A stretch of 64,000 bases of DNA from Konateibacter massiliensis (lineage in GTDB: Bacteria > Bacillota > Clostridia > Lachnospirales > Lachnospiraceae): assembly GCF_900184995.1 (NCBI RefSeq), contig NZ_LT860099.1, forward strand, positions 2,112,332-2,176,331, in the 5' to 3' direction. Shown here one piece after another: positions 62,029-64,000 of the stretch; positions within the stretch are counted from its first letter, which is position 1; every line of letters begins with the position of its first letter. The translations under genes were made by a program, and so were the position numbers. A model generated the notes under the pieces. It ran no database searches, was not told where the DNA came from, and saw nothing but the letters and a program-made list of their open reading frames with translations.

Positions 62029-64000
62029 TTACTTTCCTGCTATAACCACACTATTTTTATTCTTATTTCTTCGGATAAGTATTGCTGCACCCGAAAGCAG
62101 CAATATGCCTACGATAATATCTCCTGCAATCATCAATTTTTGCCAGCCTGCCAAACCGTAACTGATTTTTACTCCTGAAGCAATTCCCTGCATTGCATTG
62201 CTGTTTGCCGTCATATACAAAACATTATGAGCAGCCTTTCGCATTGCCCAAACAGCGGTCGCCGATGTGCTGTCTGTAAGTGAGCCATCTGCAAAAGTGT
62301 TTAATAGCATATCATTTCCTGCCCTTAATCCTTCATCACTGTCCATATAAGCACTTCCGCCAAAGTAGTCGGACACGACAGCTCCCTCAAAGCCCCATTC
62401 CTCACGTAAAATCTGTGTCATAAGTCCATAAGTTCCCCCGCCCCACTTCGTGCCGATTCTGTTATAAGAACTCATAATCGCTACACAAGCATTTATTTCT
62501 TTGGAGATCATATTTCCGGTTTCATCATTGTAGTAAATTGTCGCCTTTGCATCTTTTACACAAATTTCAAAAGGCTTCAAATAAATTTCTCGTATCGCCT
62601 GCTCATTGGCAAAGGTCGCAATACCGTTTCTGCCGTCCTCCTTGTCATTCAAGGCAAAATGCTTCAGGTAACAGAATACACCCTTTTCCATTGCTCCGGA
62701 TACTTCTTGGGCTGCCATTTTGCCGCTCAAGAGACCATCTTCTGAATAGTATTCATAATTACGTCCTCCAAATGCACTCCTATGTGTATTCATAGCCGGA
62801 GCATACCAGCCGTTGAAGCCATTATAAAGTCCCTGTTCTCCAACCATAAGTCCCATATCATAGGCAAGGTCTTCATTCCACGTTGCCGCAAGCACTTCCT
62901 CTGCCGGAAAGCCGATACATATTGCATCACCGCCGTTTGCAGATACCCATGTCGACCATCCCATAGGACCATCATAGTCCAGAGTTGCCGGTTTTCCTAT
63001 CCCCGTCATCTCCGCTGTATTAAACCCTGCATTTGCCAGCATATTTGAAACTTCTTTTATATCCAGTTCATCCAAGAGCAGCTCCCATGTCTCATCTGTA
63101 TAATCTAGCCCTCTTACATCGATAAGGTTGATTCCATTGGAGGCATTCGTCGTCGGCATTTCCTCTGTATAAACCTTGCTACCCTCCACATTGCCAAGCA
63201 GTTCATTCTCCTCTTCACTGAAATTGCTCTCAAGCGCTGCCTTAATGGCTTCTTCTGCCTCCTTGTCAGCATCTGTCGGTGCTGTCGGGAAAGTATTCTT
63301 AAAATCTGCACGTGACATATTAAGAGGACTTCCTTCTTCTTTCGTGTCCGTAAATACAGCTGATACTTCATCAAATTGATTTTCTGCTGCTATCAGGTCA
63401 GTGCTTCTGTGATTATCACCCTCATAGACAATTTCCCCTGTAGCCTGTGAAAAATATTTGCTGCCATCTGTTGTGTCAATATCGCTCCAACTATGTGCAT
63501 TTTCACTCAGATAAAACTGGTAATTACCGCTTTCCAGCACATAACAGCCTTTCTCCTTGTAGTCATAAGATGCCAGTGACTCAGCTTCAACGGTCATAGT
63601 CAAGGTTTGCGACTGCCCCGGTTTCAATAAATCAGTCTTATCAAAGGCCGCCAGGACCACCTTTGATTTCTCAATACCGCCCGGTGTATAAGGCGCCTCC
63701 GCATAAATCTGGACTACCTGCTTGCCGGACCATTTTTCGCTGTTATTTGTCACAACTACCTCAAAAGTGAATACGCCATCCTTATAAACCGGCTCCTCTG
63801 CAAACTCCATACTAAAATCTGCATAGGAAAGTCCATATCCAAACGGATATTGCACCTGTTCATCATACGAAAAGCCTTCATAATTTCCAGCTTCTTCCTC
63901 CGCTGCTGCCGTCTCATAATATCGGTATCCGACATAGATTCCTTCTTCATACTCATTGAAGCATCCGGATTCATAGCCTCCGATACTTCCATCTACATTC
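62029..64000 (-). CDS. Membrane-anchored GH3 glycosidase with permuted domains (5' end outside window)
   Basis: The frame is open to the window edge, so the gene starts beyond 64000. Reading from the edge: EEGIYVGYRYYET and YPFGYGLSYADF (end of the alpha/beta sandwich domain), then a fibronectin III-like domain. The TIM-barrel domain follows: TLDYDGPMGW, ATWNEDLAYDMG, YAPAMNTHRSAFGGRNYEYYSED, FCYLKHFALND, and nucleophile Asp in GAVVSDYFGGS. This is the reverse of the common GH3 order. A C-terminal helix (MIAGDIIVGILLLSGAAILIRR) anchors it in the membrane. It is likely beta-glucosidase or similar; specificity is unknown. Confidence 0.88.
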   Translation of the reverse strand, partial: NVDGSIGGYESGCFNEYEEGIYVGYRYYETAAAEEEAGNYEGFSYDEQVQYPFGYGLSYADFSMEFAEEPVYKDGVFTFEVVVTNNSEKWSGKQVVQIYAEAPYTPGGIEKSKVVLAAFDKTDLLKPGQSQTLTMTVEAESLASYDYKEKGCYVLESGNYQFYLSENAHSWSDIDTTDGSKYFSQATGEIVYEGDNHRSTDLIAAENQFDEVSAVFTDTKEEGSPLNMSRADFKNTFPTAPTDADKEAEEAIKAALESNFSEEENELLGNVEGSKVYTEEMPTTNASNGINLIDVRGLDYTDETWELLLDELDIKEVSNMLANAGFNTAEMTGIGKPATLDYDGPMGWSTWVSANGGDAICIGFPAEEVLAATWNEDLAYDMGLMVGEQGLYNGFNGWYAPAMNTHRSAFGGRNYEYYSEDGLLSGKMAAQEVSGAMEKGVFCYLKHFALNDKEDGRNGIATFANEQAIREIYLKPFEICVKDAKATIYYNDETGNMISKEINACVAIMSSYNRIGTKWGGGTYGLMTQILREEWGFEGAVVSDYFGGSAYMDSDEGLRAGNDMLLNTFADGSLTDSTSATAVWAMRKAAHNVLYMTANSNAMQGIASGVKISYGLAGWQKLMIAGDIIVGILLLSGAAILIRRNKNKNSVVIAGK

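Overview
The window comes from a low-GC, anaerobic, Gram-positive gut-type bacterium, most likely a spore-forming member of the Lachnospiraceae (Clostridia). Support comes from the many Lachnospiraceae-type lipoproteins with LxGC lipoboxes, strong AGGAGG ribosome sites, a T-box-controlled aspS, anaerobic sulfite reductase, a sufCBDSU operon and ATPase-less sugar ABC transporters. No species can be named from sequence alone. Almost all genes lie on the minus strand; only the phosphoesterase (19259-20152) and one LysR regulator (29836-30747) are on the plus strand. I saw no rRNA, tRNA, CRISPR array, transposase or phage gene.

Layout. 1-1585: 5' end of a collagen-like surface protein gene with a glycosyltransferase upstream. 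1752-8804: a flavin-based extracellular electron transfer (EET) operon (ndh2, two demethylmenaquinone genes, a PplA-like flavolipoprotein, ApbE and an EetB-like membrane protein). 9179-17357: an arabinan/arabino-oligosaccharide operon (GH127, binding protein, two permeases, GH51) with a LacI regulator and two operators. 17401-22282: a Crp-like regulator, a DUF368 undecaprenyl-phosphate flippase, a phosphoesterase, an asparaginase and a patatin. 22344-30747: a tannin/gallate set, with a secreted tannase-like esterase, a two-component system, a UbiD/LpdD/UbiX gallate-decarboxylase-type operon, a DUF554 membrane protein and a divergent LysR regulator. 30857-35826: a YbaK-family deacylase, aspS with a T-box leader whose specifier reads as AAC (Asn), a secreted protein and a rhodanese-TtcA fusion. 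35901-43304: asrABC with an FNT channel, a Crp/Fnr regulator, a chemoreceptor and an HD protein. 43515-55936: a sulfur amino-acid regulon. 55991-61901: bcp and suf genes under a Cys-rich MarR regulator. 62029-64000: a membrane-anchored GH3 enzyme with permuted domains, cut by the window edge.

The most interesting part is 43515-55936. A LysR regulator resembling streptococcal MtaR/MetR sits among three promoters. Each carries a 17-bp palindrome-like box (TATAG-N7-CTATA type) centred exactly 54 nt upstream of the start of the -10 hexamer. The promoters drive (i) a trans-sulfuration enzyme, a MalY/PatB C-S lyase and the regulator itself; (ii) metNIQ, behind a 34-codon Met- and Cys-rich leader ORF and an intrinsic terminator; and (iii) an unusual operon with three glutathionyl-hydroquinone-reductase-like proteins, a polar amino-acid ABC transporter and a GNAT acetyltransferase. 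I infer a regulon for scavenging sulfur from thiol conjugates.

Other structure: a dispersed intergenic repeat family (near 30745, 33139, 40298 and 43341), a long structured hairpin (34615-34679), and a terminator-like hairpin that also holds the ribosome site of a TTG-initiated gene (22284-22316).
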